Of a stretch of DNA of 64,000 nt, positions 8,575 to 16,585 are shown one piece after another (the stretch's first letter is position 1; each line of letters begins with the position of its first letter). The stretch is from Ferdinandcohnia sp047246645 (lineage in GTDB: Bacteria; Bacillota; Bacilli; Bacillales; Bacillaceae_L). The translations under genes and the position numbers were made by a program. The notes beneath the pieces are model-generated. The model searched no databases. It was not told the DNA's origin and saw only the letters and a program-made list of their open reading frames with translations. Where the stretch lies: NCBI RefSeq assembly GCF_047246645.1, contig NZ_JBFOKR010000002.1:124001-188000 (forward strand). Reading direction: 5' to 3'.

Positions 8575-8602
8575 ACAATTAGTATGTTAATCGCATATCC
8601 TA
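8575..8602 (+). promoter_or_regulatory. Candidate sigma-K-like promoter before vrrA
   Basis: AC (8575-8576), 17 bases, then CATATCCTA (8594-8602), which fits the CATAnnnTA -10 form of late mother-cell promoters. It lies about 55 bases before the vrrA start. The motif is short, so chance occurrence is possible. Confidence 0.4.
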
Positions 8603-8657
8603 AAAACAAGGGTATTATACATTTTTACTTATCTCATTAAATGAAAGGAGGATAAGT

Positions 8658-9176
8658 ATGTTTTTTCCTAGAAGACCAATGACTCCAATGAATCCACCTT
8701 CAATGTTTTCTAATCCTTTTGGCTTTCCACAACAAATGATGCAACCACAAAGTAAGCCTGGACTTGGAGGACTGTTAAAACGATTAATCCCTGGAATGGG
8801 CCAGTCAAATCCTATGCAAGGGATGGGTGGAATGGGTGGTTTTATGAATCCTTCCTCAATGCAAGGTTTAAATCCATCAACGTTGCAAAATCTAGCAAAC
8901 CCCTCGAATCTAAGTGCTATTATGGGAAATGTGCAAAAAACGTTAAAAATGGCAGAATCCGTTGTCCCTATGGTCCAGCAATACGGGCCATTGGTAAAAA
9001 ATATCCCGTCTATGATCAAAATGTACAACGCCATAAAAAATACTGGTGATGATGAGAAAAGTTCAGATGATTCTATTTCGCTTTCAGAAGTAACTGACAC
9101 TGAAAATAAAAAGGAACAAAAGTCAAAATCTACAGCAAGCGGATCAGGTAAATCTGTACCAAAGCTTTATATTTAA
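8658..9176 (+). CDS. vrrA: VrrA/YqfQ-like spore-associated protein
   Basis: A 172-residue protein with a Met-, Pro-, Gly-, Asn-rich N-terminal half (FFPRRPMTPMNPPSM, MQGMGGMGGFMNP), a predicted helical middle (LSAIMGNVQKTLKMAES, about 89-105) and a polar, Ser/Lys-rich tail. Composition and place between cshB and ispH match YqfQ/VrrA, reported in Bacillus as a spore coat-associated protein whose gene contains variable repeats. The repeats here are degenerate, not clean tandem units. AAAGGAGG lies 8 bases before the ATG. There is no signal peptide or membrane helix. The long antisense frame across it is not a gene. Confidence 0.75.
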   Translation: MFFPRRPMTPMNPPSMFSNPFGFPQQMMQPQSKPGLGGLLKRLIPGMGQSNPMQGMGGMGGFMNPSSMQGLNPSTLQNLANPSNLSAIMGNVQKTLKMAESVVPMVQQYGPLVKNIPSMIKMYNAIKNTGDDEKSSDDSISLSEVTDTENKKEQKSKSTASGSGKSVPKLYI

Positions 9177-9370
9177 TTATCAGTAGTCTCCCCTACAAAA
9201 TATGAAATTGAATTTTGAAGATTTAGGATACAAAATCTCTACAAAATACAGTTAATGTCACTGTAAGAAGCCATGATTTTCAAAGGAATTTTTTAATGCA
9301 AACTCTAGAAAAATTCGGTACAAAAGCGCCATGAGACATTTGACTATAATAGTATACCCACCGAAACCGC
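9177..9370. other. Intergenic stretch after vrrA, no gene seen
   Basis: AT-rich sequence between the vrrA stop and the terminator at 9371. A TATAAT at about 9345 has no good -35 partner. I see no open frame with a ribosome-binding site. It may simply be the vrrA 3' untranslated region. Confidence 0.5.
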
Positions 9371-9402
9371 AGCCTCATGTGTACACACATAGAGGCTTTT
9401 TT
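9371..9402 (+). terminator. Terminator, probably of vrrA
   Basis: GCCTC/GAGGC extended by ATGTGT/ACACAT forms a stable hairpin followed by six T residues. It closes the vrrA side before the ispH promoter. Confidence 0.8.
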
Positions 9403-9429
9403 GCTTAGTCAAATTCATTTTGTGACTTT

Positions 9430-9459
9430 TTGACAACTACTAAAAGTCCTTTGTATTAT
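9430..9459 (+). promoter_or_regulatory. Sigma-A promoter of ispH
   Basis: TTGACA (9430-9435, perfect) and TATTAT (9454-9459) are 18 bases apart, about 90 bases before the ispH ATG. A second -10-like TATACT lies at 9465. Confidence 0.7.
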
Positions 9460-9547
9460 CCTCTATACTCATATATAATGAAATACGAGATTACGAGAAT
9501 AACATCTTAGATAATGCACCAATCCGATTGAGTTAGGAGGAATTAGC

Positions 9548-10495
9548 ATGGAAGTAATCAAAATAGCTCCACGCGGTTATTGCTATGGTGTGGTTGATGC
9601 AATGGTTATTGCCAAGAATGCCGCTTTAGATAAAACTTTACCTAGACCAATATATATATTAGGAATGATTGTTCATAACAAGCATGTAACTGATGCTTTC
9701 CAAGAAGAAGGCATTATTACGCTTGATGGACCAAACCGTTTAGAAATATTAAATCAAGTTAAAGAGGGTACCGTTATTTTTACAGCTCACGGTGTATCAC
9801 CTGAAGTGAAAAAATTAGCACGAGAAAGAGGCCTTGTAACACTTGATGCAACGTGTCCAGATGTTACGAGAACACATGATTTAATTAAAGAAAAAATAGC
9901 AGAAGGCTATCAAATAATTTACATTGGTAAAAAAGGTCATCCAGAACCTGAAGGTGCTGTTGGAGTTGCTCCAAACGATGTACACCTTGTTGAAACAGTG
10001 GAGGATGTTGAAAACCTTACACTTACTAGTGAAAAACTAGTAGTTACCAATCAAACAACAATGAGTCAATGGGACGTAATCGATGTTATGGAAAAGGTAA
10101 AGGAAAAATATCCTCATACCGAAGTTCATAACGAAATTTGCCTCGCCACTCAAGTACGACAAGAGGCTGTGGCTGAACAAGCTGGCCAGGCAGATTTAAC
10201 AATTGTAGTAGGCGATCCAAAAAGTAACAACTCTAATAGACTTGCACAGGTTTCGGAAGAAATTGCAGGGACAAAAGCTTATCGCGTAGCAGATGTAAGT
10301 GAGATTCAAATTGAATGGCTAAAGGGAATTAAAAAGGTAGCAGTTACCGCAGGTGCTTCTACCCCAACACCGATTACAAAGGAAGTTATTACATTCTTAG
10401 AGCAGTTTGACATTGAAAATGAGGTAACATGGGAAAGAGAAAGAAAAGTCCCTTTATTTAAAGTCTTACCTAAAGTTAAACAGCCAAAAAACTAA
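9548..10495 (+). CDS. ispH: 4-hydroxy-3-methylbut-2-enyl diphosphate reductase
   Basis: IspH makes isopentenyl and dimethylallyl diphosphate from HMBPP, the last MEP-pathway step, using a [4Fe-4S] cluster. The 315-residue protein shows the three cluster cysteines Cys12 (PRGYCYGVVDA), Cys103 (DATCPDV) and Cys198 (NEICLATQVRQEA), and the substrate-binding His43, His81 and His131 with Glu133 (KKGHPEPEG). AGGAGG (9536-9541) precedes the ATG at 9548. It has its own promoter and a strong terminator directly after the stop, so it is monocistronic. Confidence 0.97.
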   Translation: MEVIKIAPRGYCYGVVDAMVIAKNAALDKTLPRPIYILGMIVHNKHVTDAFQEEGIITLDGPNRLEILNQVKEGTVIFTAHGVSPEVKKLARERGLVTLDATCPDVTRTHDLIKEKIAEGYQIIYIGKKGHPEPEGAVGVAPNDVHLVETVEDVENLTLTSEKLVVTNQTTMSQWDVIDVMEKVKEKYPHTEVHNEICLATQVRQEAVAEQAGQADLTIVVGDPKSNNSNRLAQVSEEIAGTKAYRVADVSEIQIEWLKGIKKVAVTAGASTPTPITKEVITFLEQFDIENEVTWERERKVPLFKVLPKVKQPKN

Positions 10496-10522
10496 GCATT
10501 TCCAATTGGAAATGCTTTTTTT
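10496..10522 (+). terminator. Terminator of ispH
   Basis: GCATTTCCAATTGGAAATGC is a 20-base perfect palindrome starting right after the stop codon and followed by seven T residues. Confidence 0.92.
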
Positions 10523-10560
10523 ATTTACTATAGGCGCAACCAATCTTGAAAATATATAAG

Positions 10561-10711
10561 GGTTGTTACGTTAACCTTGAATACGGTGCTGAGTGGGTAT
10601 GTTAACTCCCATTCTTACCCTCTCACTTCTAAAAACCAAGTTGAGTGGGTTCGTCAACATTGAATCTACAAACACACCTTGAAGCAATTTGAGTGGAGAC
10701 GTAACATCTTG
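10561..10711. repeat. Four degenerate short repeats between ispH and yqfO
   Basis: Related stretches occur at 10561 (GGTTGTTACGTTAACC), 10591 (GAGTGGGTATGTTAACTCCC), 10643 (GAGTGGGTTCGTCAACATTG) and 10691 (GAGTGGAGACGTAACATCTTG), about 30, 52 and 48 bases apart. The shared core is GAGTGG-n-CGT-AAC. No open frame covers the region. It may be a decayed minisatellite. Confidence 0.5.
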
Positions 10712-10740
10712 TTTCTTACCATCACCGCGCCCCCAATTCC

Positions 10741-11862
10741 TTACATAAAAACAAAAGGATCTGTGTTTGGCTCTGATGGGAATACTTCCACCTCAAACTT
10801 TTCCTGTTCGAAAAGCTTTGTTAATACGTTTGTTACACCCTTTTTCATAACTTTTTCGATATGATGCCCCGGGTCGACAATGTTTAATCCCATCATCATT
10901 GCATCGTGTGCAACATGATAGTACATATCTCCAGTAACATACACATCAGCTCCAGAACGTTTTGCCTGAGTGATGTACTTATTTCCGTCTCCGCCTAATA
11001 CAGCGACTTTTTTAACAGTATCAGTTAGGCTGCCAACTACACGCACTCCCTCAACATCAAGAGATTTTTTAACATGCTGAGCAAACTGTTCAAGTGTCAT
11101 TTCATGTTCTAAATAACCCACCCTGCCTAGTCCGAGAACATTCCCTTCATTTTCAAGAGGGTAGATATCGTATGCCACCTCTTCATATGGATGAGCCTTT
11201 AACATTGCATTTACGATCCTTTTTTGTAGGCTACTTTGAAATACTGTTTCGATCTTAACTTCCTCAACACTTTCAAGTTTTCCTACTTCTCCTATATGTG
11301 GAATAGTGTCCTCACCTGGCAAAAATGTTCCAGTGCCTTGTGTATTGAATGTACAGTGACTGTAATTGCCAATGAAACCAGCACCAGCGTCTCCTAGTGC
11401 TTTACGCACATTTTCAGCATCGCCAACAGGGACATAGACGGCTAGTTTCTTAAGCTTCTCCTCATATGATGGACTTAATGTACTAATGTTTTGCAGTTTT
11501 AATGCATCAGCAAGCAAATCATTTACCCCTCCAACAGCAACATCTAAATTAGTGTGAGCGGCATAAACTGCAATATTATGTAAGATACACTTTTCTATTA
11601 TTCTACCCGCTGGAGTGTCTGTTTGAATTGCTTTTAATGGCCGAAAAATAGGCGGATGATGTGCAATAATTAAGTCTACTTTCTTCGCTATAGCCTCATC
11701 AACTACATTTTCTAACACGTCCAAGGCTACCATAATACGCTTAATTGGCTTTTTTAATGTTCCAATTTGGAGACCTATTTTATCACCCTCAAGTGCCAGA
11801 TGCTTTGGCGAGAATTGTTCAAACAATTGAATCACTTCAAATCCATTTGGTACTTTGGTCAT
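10741..11862 (-). CDS. yqfO: Nif3-like dinuclear metal center protein YqfO
   Basis: A 373-residue YqfO/Nif3-family protein. The two outer segments form the Nif3 fold with metal-site motifs LIIAHHPPIFRP (about 64-75), NIAVYAAHTNLDVA near 100 and the C-terminal GADVYVTGDMYYHVAHDA; the middle (about 130-230, starting KKLAVYVPVGDAENVRKAL) is a PII/CutA-like inserted domain present in longer family members. It has been annotated as a GTP cyclohydrolase-type homolog, but biochemical function is unsettled. Its ATG overlaps the trmK stop by 4 bases with AAGGAGG inside trmK, a coupling conserved in Bacillus. Confidence 0.9.
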   Translation of the reverse strand: MTKVPNGFEVIQLFEQFSPKHLALEGDKIGLQIGTLKKPIKRIMVALDVLENVVDEAIAKKVDLIIAHHPPIFRPLKAIQTDTPAGRIIEKCILHNIAVYAAHTNLDVAVGGVNDLLADALKLQNISTLSPSYEEKLKKLAVYVPVGDAENVRKALGDAGAGFIGNYSHCTFNTQGTGTFLPGEDTIPHIGEVGKLESVEEVKIETVFQSSLQKRIVNAMLKAHPYEEVAYDIYPLENEGNVLGLGRVGYLEHEMTLEQFAQHVKKSLDVEGVRVVGSLTDTVKKVAVLGGDGNKYITQAKRSGADVYVTGDMYYHVAHDAMMMGLNIVDPGHHIEKVMKKGVTNVLTKLFEQEKFEVEVFPSEPNTDPFVFM

Positions 11863-12563
11863 TGTAATGCCTCCTTAACAATTGAGATTCGGGCCAATAG
11901 CTCGTCTTTACGTAAAAGATTTTCAGGAGTATCTTCTGCGGCTTCTAGTTGTGCTACAATTCTTTCCCAATGTTTTAACTCGTTGCTCCATTTTTTTGTG
12001 AATACAGGACTTTTTTCTTTTAGTAGAAACGGTCCTAAAAGTAGTTCTGATTTTTCATTTTCATATGGAGCTAAAGGTTCGCCTTTTTCAGCTACTAAAA
12101 TTTCATAAATTTTGTTATCTTCCTCTAGTATTTGTTCAGCCTTTATTTCCCAGTGATTTTCAAGTAACCATTCTCGGATGGTGTAGGCTCCTATATTAGG
12201 TTGTAATACTAGTCTTTCTACACCTGTTAACTTCTCACAGCCCGCTTCTAGTATCGATCGAATGAGTGAGCCCCCCATCCCTGCAATCGTAATACAGGTA
12301 ACTTCATTAGGTTGTATAACCTCTAAGCCGTCTCCCATTCGAACATCTATCTGTTCCTCAAGATTATTCTTTGCAACCTGATTTTTTGCTGAAGTGAATG
12401 GACCTTTTGCTACTTCCCCAGCAACTCCTTTTCGAATCATTCCTTTTTTAACTGCATAGCAAGGTAAATAAGCATGATCTGAGCCGATATCAGCTAAGAT
12501 AGCCCCTAATGGTATGTATGAGGCAACTGCTTCAAGTCGTTTCGATAGTTTATCTTCATTCAT
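11859..12563 (-). CDS. trmK: tRNA (adenine-22-N1)-methyltransferase TrmK
   Basis: TrmK methylates N1 of A22 in the D-arm of some tRNAs using S-adenosylmethionine. The 234-residue protein has a Rossmann-fold SAM site, GAILADIGSDHAYLP (about 20-34), and VTCITIAGMGGSLIRSI (about 89-105), followed by a C-terminal helical region (ERIVAQLEAAED). ATG at 12563. It forms a two-gene unit with yqfO (4-base overlap). The 176-base gap to the next gene, cccA, contains that gene's terminator, so transcription probably starts just before trmK. Confidence 0.92.
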   Translation of the reverse strand: MNEDKLSKRLEAVASYIPLGAILADIGSDHAYLPCYAVKKGMIRKGVAGEVAKGPFTSAKNQVAKNNLEEQIDVRMGDGLEVIQPNEVTCITIAGMGGSLIRSILEAGCEKLTGVERLVLQPNIGAYTIREWLLENHWEIKAEQILEEDNKIYEILVAEKGEPLAPYENEKSELLLGPFLLKEKSPVFTKKWSNELKHWERIVAQLEAAEDTPENLLRKDELLARISIVKEALQ

Positions 12564-12661
12564 TTATTAACACCACATCTTTTTATAATTTCGTTTTAAT
12601 TATAACAGTACCATATCCATAATGAAAACTTGCATAATGTGAAAATAAATAAAACTAAAAC

Positions 12662-12692
12662 AAAAACCCCTTACATAAAGTAAAGGGTTTTG
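12662..12692 (-). terminator. Terminator of cccA
   Basis: On the minus strand AAAACCCTTTAC and GTAAGGGGTTTT form a long stem with a T-rich end, about 50 bases past the cccA stop. Confidence 0.8.
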
Positions 12693-12739
12693 TCCTTAAA
12701 CACATTGTGTCTCATAAACTTAGTAAAAACCAAGTTGTA

Positions 12740-13102
12740 TTATTCTTGTTCAGATAACCACGTTGCTAGTTCTTGAACCTGTACTGGATCTTGAACTAGG
12801 CCTGGAGGCATTCCAGTACCTCTACCATTTGTGATTACATCTTGGATTTCTTCAACAGATAAACGGCCACCAACTCCTGTTAATGCAGGCGCAGCACCAG
12901 AACCGCTTAAATCTGCACCATGACATGCTGAACATTTACCTTGGAAAATTTCTTCAGGTGAAGCAGCTGCAGTTTCGGGTTGTTCCTCTCCAGCATTCGC
13001 CATTTCATCCATGTTTCCTAATCCAACAAAACCTAGAAGGAACATGAGTCCAATTCCGAATACAGCAATTAATGCAAATGGTATTAATGGATTCTTTGAC
13101 AT
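12740..13102 (-). CDS. cccA: Membrane-anchored cytochrome c-550
   Basis: A 120-residue small c-type cytochrome with an uncleaved N-terminal membrane anchor (about residues 5-28), an acidic, Ala-rich linker (about 36-50) and one heme domain: CSACH (Cys57, Cys60, His61) and the axial Met98 in GTGMPPG. It carries electrons on the outer membrane face in the respiratory chain. AGGGAGGTC lies before the ATG. An 11-bp direct repeat about 160 bases upstream may be a regulator site. Its position after trmK matches B. subtilis cccA. Confidence 0.93.
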   Translation of the reverse strand: MSKNPLIPFALIAVFGIGLMFLLGFVGLGNMDEMANAGEEQPETAAASPEEIFQGKCSACHGADLSGSGAAPALTGVGGRLSVEEIQDVITNGRGTGMPPGLVQDPVQVQELATWLSEQE

Positions 13103-13395
13103 CTTTTTCTGACCTCCCTACCCTATGTAAATCCTTGTAAGCTGATATATTATATTCTATACAAACACTCTCTATTTTACTTGAAAAGTTTGAGAAGTGA
13201 AAGACCTAAATGTACAAGAACTTAATTAACATATTATTCTAAAAACATTTGTCTAGAATTCGTCACAATTTCGTCACAATTAGTAGTGATTATAGTATAG
13301 TTACCTTATCATAAGAATGTTGCAATATACAAGCTTAAAATGGTGTTTTCTAATTTAACATATTGAGAAAATAAAGCGTTTCAGAGTTATAGTAC
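13103..13395. other. Upstream region of cccA
   Basis: No gene is visible here. It holds the cccA ribosome-binding site, a minus-strand TATAAT near 13150 without a clear -35, and the direct repeat at 13259-13279. The remainder is AT-rich spacer before the terminator of the acyl-CoA dehydrogenase gene. Confidence 0.55.
13259..13279. promoter_or_regulatory. 11-bp-period direct repeat upstream of cccA
   Basis: TTCGTCACAA occurs at 13259-13268 and again at 13270-13279, one helical turn apart. On the cccA strand this reads TTGTGACGAA twice, somewhat like redox-regulator half-sites (ResD-type TTGTGA). Assignment to any regulator is inference. Confidence 0.4.
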
Positions 13396-13426
13396 AAAAA
13401 AACAAATCCTCTCTAATGAGAGGATT
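13396..13426 (-). terminator. Terminator of the acyl-CoA dehydrogenase gene
   Basis: AATCCTCTC/GAGAGGATT (13405-13426) is a perfect 9-bp stem with loop TAAT, followed on the minus strand by a T-rich run. Confidence 0.88.
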
Positions 13427-13433
13427 CAGGAAA

Positions 13434-14573
13434 CTAACATCCTATAGCTCTTGCGATTACCATCCTTTGTACCTCTGAAGTACCTTCACCGATTTCAAGT
13501 AACTTAGCATCACGCATAAATCTCTCCACATGGTATTCTTTCATGTATCCATAACCACCATGGATTTGTACTGCCTGATTCGTAATTTCCATACAAACCT
13601 CAGAAGCATATAGCTTTGCCATTGATGCTTCTTTGGAAAAGTTTCTGCCTTCGTCTTTTAACCAAGCAGCTTTATAGACCATATTACGAGCTAACTCTAT
13701 TTTCATAGCCATATCAGCTAGTTTAAATTGAATCGCTTGAAATGAAGAAAGAGATTTTCCAAACTGTCTTCTTTCTTTTGCGTAAGCAAGTGCCTTCTCA
13801 TATGCAGCCTGTGCAATTCCTACAGCCATAGCTCCAATTCCAATTCTTCCACCATCCAATGTGATTAAGAATTGTCTAAAGCCCTCACCTCGCCGACCAA
13901 GTAAATTTTCTTCAGGAACATGAACATCTTCTAATACAAGTTCTGTTGTATTAGAGGCATTTAGCCCCATTTTTTCGTAATTATCAATAATTTTAAAACC
14001 TTCTGCATCAGTAGGCACTATAATTGCACTTATTTCTTTTTTATCTCTGTCTCTACCTGTTATTGCCGTTAAAGCTAAATGTTTGGCATAGCTAGCATTT
14101 GTAATAAAGCATTTATTACCATTAATCGTAAATTGATTATCTCTTAATATTGCTTCCGTTTGTGTACCACCTGCATCAGAACCTGCATTGGGTTCAGTTA
14201 ATCCAAACGCCCCAAGAGATTCTCCAGTACATATAGGGGTTAAATATTTTTCCTTCTGTTCTTTTGTTCCAAAAAGATGAAGTGGAGCCCCTCCTAATGA
14301 GATATGGGCGGAATATGTAATACCAGTAGAGCCACAAGCCCGACTTAGTTCTTCAACAACGATCGCAAAACTGATTGTATCTGATCCTGCGCCTCCATAT
14401 TCTTCAGGAAATGGCAAACCCATTACTCCTAATTCCCCAAGTTGTTTAAATACTTCAATCGGGAACGTTTTATCTTTATCCCTTTGTTCAGCTCCAGGTG
14501 CGACTTCAGCTTCTGAAAACTCCCTAATTGTCTTCTGTAGAAGCTTTTGTTCTGACGTTAGATCAAAATTCAT
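13434..14573 (-). CDS. Acyl-CoA dehydrogenase
   Basis: A 379-residue flavoprotein of the acyl-CoA dehydrogenase family: FAD and substrate motifs FGLTEPNAGSDAGGTQTEA (about 124-142) and YAKERRQFGKSLSSFQAIQF, the helical QIHGGYGYMKEYHVERFMRD, and the presumed catalytic Glu363 in GEGTSEVQR. It oxidises an acyl-CoA to the enoyl-CoA and passes electrons to an electron-transfer flavoprotein. Chain length cannot be told; short-chain or butyryl-type is likely from close similarity to that subgroup. It has its own promoter and terminator. B. subtilis, as I recall, lacks it at this place between cccA and sigA. Confidence 0.92.
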   Translation of the reverse strand: MNFDLTSEQKLLQKTIREFSEAEVAPGAEQRDKDKTFPIEVFKQLGELGVMGLPFPEEYGGAGSDTISFAIVVEELSRACGSTGITYSAHISLGGAPLHLFGTKEQKEKYLTPICTGESLGAFGLTEPNAGSDAGGTQTEAILRDNQFTINGNKCFITNASYAKHLALTAITGRDRDKKEISAIIVPTDAEGFKIIDNYEKMGLNASNTTELVLEDVHVPEENLLGRRGEGFRQFLITLDGGRIGIGAMAVGIAQAAYEKALAYAKERRQFGKSLSSFQAIQFKLADMAMKIELARNMVYKAAWLKDEGRNFSKEASMAKLYASEVCMEITNQAVQIHGGYGYMKEYHVERFMRDAKLLEIGEGTSEVQRMVIARAIGC

Positions 14574-14607
14574 ATAACCCCTCCTGTTGTATGCGTTTTC
14601 ATAACCT

Positions 14608-14637
14608 ATTATAAAGGGAGTTTATGAATTTTCACAA
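14608..14637 (-). promoter_or_regulatory. Sigma-A promoter of the acyl-CoA dehydrogenase gene
   Basis: TTGTGA (14632-14637) and TATAAT (14608-14613) are 18 bases apart on the minus strand, 35 bases before the ATG that follows AGGAGGGG. Confidence 0.6.
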
Positions 14638-14654
14638 CATTTTAAATAGGATAA

Positions 14655-15194
14655 TTATATAAATAATAAAATTCCAGTCAAAATACCCACTACACCAGCA
14701 ACTAAGAAATATTTTTTTGTTGTAGCAATTCCTACACCTATCCAAATTAAACAATTTAACAATAATACCAAAATCATATATGTAGACTTTCCATTCAAGA
14801 AGGATTCCACCGCAGTGGTAGACAGTATAAGTAATTGTAATGCAAGAATGATAAAACCAATGTGTAAAATTAGTTGATTATTGTTATTTTTAACCACAAT
14901 AAAAATACTGACAATTAAAAAAATAAAGTTTATAACCATTTGCAAATTAGGAGATATTTCAGTAAAATAAGTGACAAGAAATAAAACTGGTAAAAGCAAA
15001 CCAATTCCTAGTAAAGTAAAAATTGCTACTTTTACTGAAGTAAAGGTTGAAGCTTCTGTTTTTTCAGGTAAACCAACTCCCTCTCCTTCCGTATATAGGG
15101 TAAGTAGAAAGTTACAGTATGCTTCAGGTAGCAACTTATTATTTTTCCAATAGATAATTTCGTTTATAATGATTTTTTTTCGATCATGATTCAT
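14655..15194 (-). CDS. Unrecognised five-helix membrane protein
   Basis: I do not recognise this 179-residue protein with confidence. The first 50 residues are soluble (NEIIYWKNNKLLPEAYCNF, then TLYTEGEG) and look like a conserved cytoplasmic cap; five hydrophobic helices follow at about 55-78, 84-101, 107-128, 138-157 and 162-179. The ATG at 15194 was preferred over an in-frame ATG 75 bases upstream because GGAGTG lies 9 bases before it. It sits between sigA and the acyl-CoA dehydrogenase gene, same strand, 81 bases before the latter, which has its own promoter. Function unknown. Confidence 0.7.
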   Translation of the reverse strand: MNHDRKKIIINEIIYWKNNKLLPEAYCNFLLTLYTEGEGVGLPEKTEASTFTSVKVAIFTLLGIGLLLPVLFLVTYFTEISPNLQMVINFIFLIVSIFIVVKNNNNQLILHIGFIILALQLLILSTTAVESFLNGKSTYMILVLLLNCLIWIGVGIATTKKYFLVAGVVGILTGILLFI

Positions 15195-15347
15195 GAAAGC
15201 GTTCACTCCAGGCTGCAAAAACGGATTTATTATATAATGAAAACTCGGCGTTAACCTAGCCTCTGACACAATATGTGAACCAACATCGTTCTGCTTCTTG
15301 GCTGTAGAGCCAAAGTTGTACTAATGCGTTTTGGAAAGTATATTAGC

Positions 15348-15385
15348 CAAAAAAAATAGTTTACTTCAATTGTAAGAAGTAAACT
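15348..15385 (-). terminator. Terminator of dnaG-sigA
   Basis: AGTTTACTTC/GAAGTAAACT forms a 10-bp stem (15358-15385) followed on the minus strand by eight T residues. Confidence 0.92.
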
Positions 15386-15406
15386 ACTGATTGTAAATAT
15401 AAAACT

Positions 15407-16531
15407 TTATTCTAAGAAATCTTTAAGTCTTTTACTACGACTAGGGTGACGTAATTTACGAAGTGCTTTCGCCTCAATCTGACGAATACGCTCCCGAGTT
15501 ACACCGAACACCTTACCCACTTCTTCAAGGGTTCTGGTACGACCGTCATCTAAACCGAAGCGAAGTCTTAATACATTTTCTTCTCGATCTGTTAATGTAT
15601 CAAGAACATCTTCGAGCTGTTCTTTTAGAAGTTCATAGGCTGCATGCTCAGATGGAGATGTAGCATCTTGATCTTCAATAAAATCACCTAAATGGGAATC
15701 ATCCTCTTCCCCGATAGGAGTTTCTAAAGAAACAGGCTCTTGTGCAATCTTTAATATTTCGCGAACCTTTTCAGGAGTTAAATCCATATCTTCTCCGATT
15801 TCTTCAGGAGTTGGTTCACGACCTAAATCTTGGAGTAACTGACGTTGAACACGAATCAGTTTATTGATGGTCTCTACCATATGAACTGGAATACGAATTG
15901 TTCTGGCCTGATCTGCAATTGCACGGGTAATTGCTTGGCGAATCCACCAAGTCGCATACGTACTGAATTTAAAACCTTTACGGTAATCAAATTTCTCTAC
16001 AGCTTTAATCAGTCCCATATTGCCCTCTTGGATTAAATCTAAGAACAGCATTCCACGGCCTACATATCGTTTTGCAATACTAACAACAAGTCGAAGGTTT
16101 GCTTCTGCAAGACGGCGTTTCGCTTCCTCATCACCTTGTTCAATTCTTTCAGCAAGCTGTATTTCATCATCAGCCGAAAGGAGATCCACTCGACCAATCT
16201 CTTTTAAATACATACGTACAGGGTCATTTATTTTAACTCCAGGAGGAACACTGAGATCATTTAAATCAAATTCTTCTTCCTTAGCTAATTCATGAATTTT
16301 CGGATCGTCGTCATCATCTTCCGCTTCACCGTCACCTATTAACTCAACCCCCTGCTCACCAAGGAACTCATAATATTCATCAAGCTGGTCTGATTCTACC
16401 TCAAAGCCAGACATACGTTCTGCGATTTCTTCATATGTCAAAACACCACGTTTTTTTCCTAGCTCTGCTAACTGGTCTTTTACTTGTTCAATTGTTAAAT
16501 CTGTTTCAACTTCTTTAGACTTTTCAGCCAT
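15407..16531 (-). CDS. sigA: RNA polymerase sigma factor SigA (RpoD)
   Basis: The 374-residue primary sigma factor. Visible parts: the N-terminal 1.1-like segment (EEIAERMSGFEVES), acidic stretch, region 1.2 (NDPVRMYLKEIGRVDLLS), regions 2.1-2.4 ending with the -10-recognition helix TYATWWIRQAITRAIADQA and RTIRIPVHM, region 3, and region 4.2 VTRERIRQIEAKALRKLRH for -35 recognition. Length and sequence are nearly those of B. subtilis SigA. The ATG at 16531 follows AAGGAGGGG; an upstream in-frame start is not used. It is cotranscribed with dnaG (54-base gap) in the macromolecular-synthesis operon. Confidence 0.98.
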   Translation of the reverse strand: MAEKSKEVETDLTIEQVKDQLAELGKKRGVLTYEEIAERMSGFEVESDQLDEYYEFLGEQGVELIGDGEAEDDDDDPKIHELAKEEEFDLNDLSVPPGVKINDPVRMYLKEIGRVDLLSADDEIQLAERIEQGDEEAKRRLAEANLRLVVSIAKRYVGRGMLFLDLIQEGNMGLIKAVEKFDYRKGFKFSTYATWWIRQAITRAIADQARTIRIPVHMVETINKLIRVQRQLLQDLGREPTPEEIGEDMDLTPEKVREILKIAQEPVSLETPIGEEDDSHLGDFIEDQDATSPSEHAAYELLKEQLEDVLDTLTDREENVLRLRFGLDDGRTRTLEEVGKVFGVTRERIRQIEAKALRKLRHPSRSKRLKDFLE

Positions 16532-16585
16532 TTGTTCCCCTCCTTCCAAACTAGTAAGCCATAGAGGTTTTAACTACCCTAGTGG

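Noticed and set aside
8615..9100. 161-codon open frame antisense to vrrA
   Set aside because: It is created by the biased Met/Pro/Gly codon pattern of vrrA; no ribosome-binding site and no recognisable protein. vrrA has a strong ribosome-binding site and synteny.
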